A program made the translations under genes and the position numbers. The notes below the pieces were generated by a model that made no database searches, was not told the origin of the DNA, and saw only the letters and a list, made by a program, of their open reading frames with translations. From contig JAGBNT010000076.1 of NCBI GenBank assembly GCA_017634255.1, forward strand, positions 1 through 8,894: a DNA stretch of 8,894 bases, given 5' to 3'. Positions within the stretch are counted from its first letter, which is position 1; each line of letters begins with the position of its first letter. Of this stretch, positions 6,899-8,894 are shown one piece after another. The stretch comes from Lachnospiraceae bacterium. GTDB lineage: Bacteria > Bacillota_A > Clostridia > Lachnospirales > Lachnospiraceae.

Positions 6899-6904
6899 CC
6901 CTCC
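6899..6904 (-). promoter_or_regulatory. Strong Shine-Dalgarno that fixes the TM2 gene start
   Basis: GGAGGG (minus strand) is followed by AGTC and the ATG at 6894. It is the best ribosome-binding site in the window and lies inside the longer open frame that begins at 6963, so it argues for the internal start. A run of nine Ts precedes it. Confidence 0.8.
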
Positions 6905-6996
6905 AAAAAAAAACAATTAATATTACCCAAGGTCAGGGAACAACAATACCCTCGTGCATACATGACAGGAATTATTCGTTTTGACCTTTACATCAC

Positions 6997-7024
6997 ATTA
7001 TATAAAGAAAACAAATAAAGTCAA
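6997..7024 (-). promoter_or_regulatory. Sigma-A promoter for the TM2-domain gene
   Basis: On the minus strand, TTGACT (7024-7019) and TATAAT (7002-6997) are separated by 16 bp, a near-consensus pair. Transcription would start near 6990, leaving a leader of about 95 nt before the ATG at 6894. Confidence 0.75.
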
Positions 7025-7089
7025 GGATGATGACAAACAGCATCGTTTTTAAGTTATTAATGAGGCAAAGTGCGTGGCTCAGGACTGAA

Positions 7090-7118
7090 TTGTAACCAAA
7101 GCACTGATATGTTACAAT
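7090..7118 (+). promoter_or_regulatory. Promoter for the FIST-domain histidine kinase gene
   Basis: TTGTAA (7090-7095) and TACAAT (7113-7118) are separated by 17 bp. The predicted start near 7125 leaves a leader of about 80 nt. This lies about 65 bp from the divergent TM2 gene promoter. Nothing else is evident in 7025-7089 or 7119-7205. Confidence 0.55.
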
Positions 7119-7205
7119 GGAGATGCATTATTATACTCGTTAACGAAAATTATTTCCAGCAACGGTTATATCATGAATTGATCTTTATCGGGCGGTTTAC
7201 ATAAG

Positions 7206-8792
7206 TTGAAACAGCAGACTCTAAAAACAAATGATAATGCAGAGCTCACAGAATTTGTGCGAAAGCTCAGGGATACCGATCACTACAGACGCGCCAGTGC
7301 CAAGTTTATCTATGTCTGTGAGCCTGTACCTGACGAAGACTTGATCAAGGAGCATATACACATCCTTTCCGCCGAGCTTCCCGACAACAGGATCATCGGA
7401 ATAAGCTCCTGCCCCTCCCGTGAAAAACACCGGGATGAAGAGGATAAGACCCTCTTTTCATTTCTTACATTCGAAAACTCCTATGTGGATATTTTTGCAT
7501 ACAGCTGTAAGCACGCTTCTCTCCTCGAAATAGGAAAACAGTTTCGCAGGGAGGTGCGTTACATGGACGACATTGCCCTGTGTCTCGTCTTTTCAGCGGG
7601 TGTCGTCGTGGAAATGGATGATTTTTTAAACAGCATTGAGCGCGAGGATTTCCCCACCATCGGCATTGAGGCAGGCTCCTCACCTGATTTTTCAGGCGGA
7701 CACTCCTCCGTGCAGGGAGAAAAACCCCTCATCTTTTCCGAAAGAACCTGTAACCGCGGGATAATTGCAGTGGTGATACGCGGCAAAAGCCTCAAGGTCA
7801 ATTATATCTATGATATCGGCTGGCACCCCATCGGCAAGGAGATGACAGCTACTGAAACGGACGGCTCCTACTGCATTTCAAGGATTGATGATGAAGAAGC
7901 CATCTTGATGTACCGCAAATACCTCGGCGTGGAGCCGGACAGATATTTTGTGGAAAACGTCCGTGAGTTCCCGATAGTGACCCTCCGCGGAAACATGAAG
8001 GTAGTCCGCTGTCCTGTGGGCTACGACCATAACGGTCGTCTCTACTTTATCTCTCAGGTGGAGCAGGGACACAAGATACGCCTTTCCTATGCCAATCCGA
8101 GGCGTCTCGTTTCCGATACCAGGCGCTACGCCCGCTCCATGTCCGGCTTTAAGCCCCAGGCTCTCTTTCTTATGATCTGTGAAACCCGCCACCAGTTCCT
8201 GGGAGACTTAGCTCACGAGGATATAAGGAGCTACTCCCGCGCCAATAAGGAGCTCATCTATGCCAGGGGCTTTGCAGGGATCATGAAAAAGGGCAGTAAC
8301 GGCGGAGTCGTAAATTCCGCCCTTATAGCTGTCGGACTGCGCGAAGGTACGGCATCGGATGGTGAAAACGCCGGTCATGCGATCGAGACCTCTTCCGCGG
8401 AAATTGAGCGCAAGGGTGCCATACCCTTAAATGAAAGGCTGGCAATGTTCCTCGAGGAAACCACCCGGGAGCTTGAGGAGGCTGCTGCAGCCGCCCACGG
8501 AGCCAATGAGGCAAAGTCCTCCTTCCTTTCGAATATGTCCCATGAGATCCGAACCCCCATAAATGCAGTGCTGGGTATGAACGAAATGATAATCCGCGAA
8601 AGCAAGGACCCCCATGTCGTGCCCTATGCGCAAAAGGCATATTCCGCCAGCATGAATCTCCTTAATATAATCAATGAGATCCTGGATTTTTCCAAGATAG
8701 AAGCCGGAAAGATGGATATCCTTCCGGTTGAGTACGAGACAATTTCAATAATTAGCCTGTATTATTCACCGAATGAATCGATAGTGGTATAA
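7206..8792 (+). CDS. FIST-domain sensor histidine kinase, 3'-truncated (probable pseudogene)
   Basis: Residues about 30-240 fit a FIST_N sensor (GIIAVVIRGKSLKVNYIYD, 185-203) and about 241-380 a FIST_C sensor (GHKIRLSYANP, 288-298; ALFLMICETRHQFLG, 319-333). FIST domains are thought to bind small ligands such as amino acids. A coiled linker (about 408-440) leads into a HisKA dimerisation domain with the H-box SNMSHEIRTP and phospho-His H446, ending at DFSKIEAGKMDILPVEYE (494-511). The frame then runs 17 residues of unrelated sequence to a stop. The ATPase domain is absent, and no other frame after 8757 continues a kinase. Without it the protein cannot autophosphorylate, so this is probably an element-interrupted remnant. 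The start is TTG at 7206: an in-frame stop lies upstream at 7179, the next in-frame Met is near residue 120, and the ribosome-binding site (GGGCGG, 7190-7195) is weak. No membrane segments. Confidence 0.85.
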   Translation: MKQQTLKTNDNAELTEFVRKLRDTDHYRRASAKFIYVCEPVPDEDLIKEHIHILSAELPDNRIIGISSCPSREKHRDEEDKTLFSFLTFENSYVDIFAYSCKHASLLEIGKQFRREVRYMDDIALCLVFSAGVVVEMDDFLNSIEREDFPTIGIEAGSSPDFSGGHSSVQGEKPLIFSERTCNRGIIAVVIRGKSLKVNYIYDIGWHPIGKEMTATETDGSYCISRIDDEEAILMYRKYLGVEPDRYFVENVREFPIVTLRGNMKVVRCPVGYDHNGRLYFISQVEQGHKIRLSYANPRRLVSDTRRYARSMSGFKPQALFLMICETRHQFLGDLAHEDIRSYSRANKELIYARGFAGIMKKGSNGGVVNSALIAVGLREGTASDGENAGHAIETSSAEIERKGAIPLNERLAMFLEETTRELEEAAAAAHGANEAKSSFLSNMSHEIRTPINAVLGMNEMIIRESKDPHVVPYAQKAYSASMNLLNIINEILDFSKIEAGKMDILPVEYETISIISLYYSPNESIVV

Positions 8793-8894
8793 AGCCGCAT
8801 AGTTCCTTGGTATTTTAATACTGTTGTTTTCATCTGTTAGATGATAAAAAAAGAGCTTCTGATTTGATATAATGTAGGTGTCAAATCAAAACAA
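8757..8894 (+). mobile_element. Probable left end of an insertion element interrupting the kinase gene
   Basis: From about 8757 the protein similarity ends abruptly in every frame and the sequence becomes AT-rich and non-coding. It has a short palindrome, ATTCA-ccgaa-TGAAT (8764-8778), and a promoter-like TATAAT inside an inverted repeat, as expected ahead of a transposase gene. No transposase or second end is inside the window, so the family cannot be named. The exact junction is uncertain by about 10 bp. A deletion that joined unrelated DNA would look the same. Confidence 0.45.
8860..8888 (+). promoter_or_regulatory. -10 box framed by an 8-bp inverted repeat
   Basis: TGATTTGA (8860-8867) is the perfect reverse complement of TCAAATCA (8881-8888), with a 13-nt spacer. 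TATAAT (8868-8873) directly follows the left arm. The arrangement fits a promoter with an overlapping operator, or a leader hairpin, for a gene starting just beyond the window. No convincing -35 box is visible; the region 17 bp upstream is A-rich. Confidence 0.5.

Noticed and set aside
6895..6963. Upstream ATG (6963) for the TM2 gene
   Set aside because: The extension would translate through a GGAGGG Shine-Dalgarno placed for ATG 6894 and would add 23 residues unlike the TM2 family.
8757..8894. Simple frameshift as the cause of the kinase truncation
   Set aside because: None of the three forward frames after 8757 resumes an ATPase-like sequence; all reach stops within a few codons.

Overview
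The window looks like accessory or signalling-rich chromosome from a low-to-mid GC Gram-positive anaerobe, most likely a clostridial/Lachnospiraceae-type Firmicute. This placement is inference. It rests on purine-rich Shine-Dalgarno sequences, near-consensus sigma-A promoters, heavy ATA/AGG codon use, and compact PAS/GGDEF/EAL and hybrid-kinase-like proteins written in that style. No rRNA, tRNA or marker gene is present to confirm it.

Layout, left to right. (1) 1-137 is a highly structured intergenic repeat bounded by a perfect 10-bp inverted repeat; a shorter diverged relative lies at 6467-6532. (2) 399-1997 encodes a membrane protein fused to a spermidine-synthase-like methyltransferase-fold domain, with its own promoter. 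(3) 1999-2170 and 3996-4167 are two 172-bp copies, in opposite orientation, of a palindromic MITE-like element. They bracket a PAS / degenerate GGDEF / intact EAL gene (2313-3965), a predicted c-di-GMP phosphodiesterase. (4) 4183-6357 on the minus strand is a convergent REC-GGDEF-EAL-PAS protein, so two c-di-GMP turnover proteins face each other across one element copy. (5) 6652-6894 (minus) is a small TM2-domain membrane protein with its own promoter and a strong intrinsic terminator. (6) 7206-8792 (plus) is a FIST-domain sensor histidine kinase. Its reading frame leaves kinase-like sequence just after the HisKA domain, with no ATPase domain. The AT-rich sequence after that point, with a -10 box framed by an 8-bp inverted repeat, looks like the left end of an inserted element whose body lies beyond the window.

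How the parts fit: three of the five genes are signal-transduction proteins, two of them for c-di-GMP turnover. The GGDEF of the plus-strand protein is clearly dead, while the minus-strand protein keeps a GGDDF variant and a complete EAL site. All genes appear to be single transcription units: each has its own promoter candidate, or at least a separate upstream gap. The most unusual feature is the pair of inverted 172-bp palindromic elements that start almost at the stop codons and enclose one phosphodiesterase gene. Their terminal stems differ between copies in a partly compensated way, which suggests that hairpin pairing is conserved.
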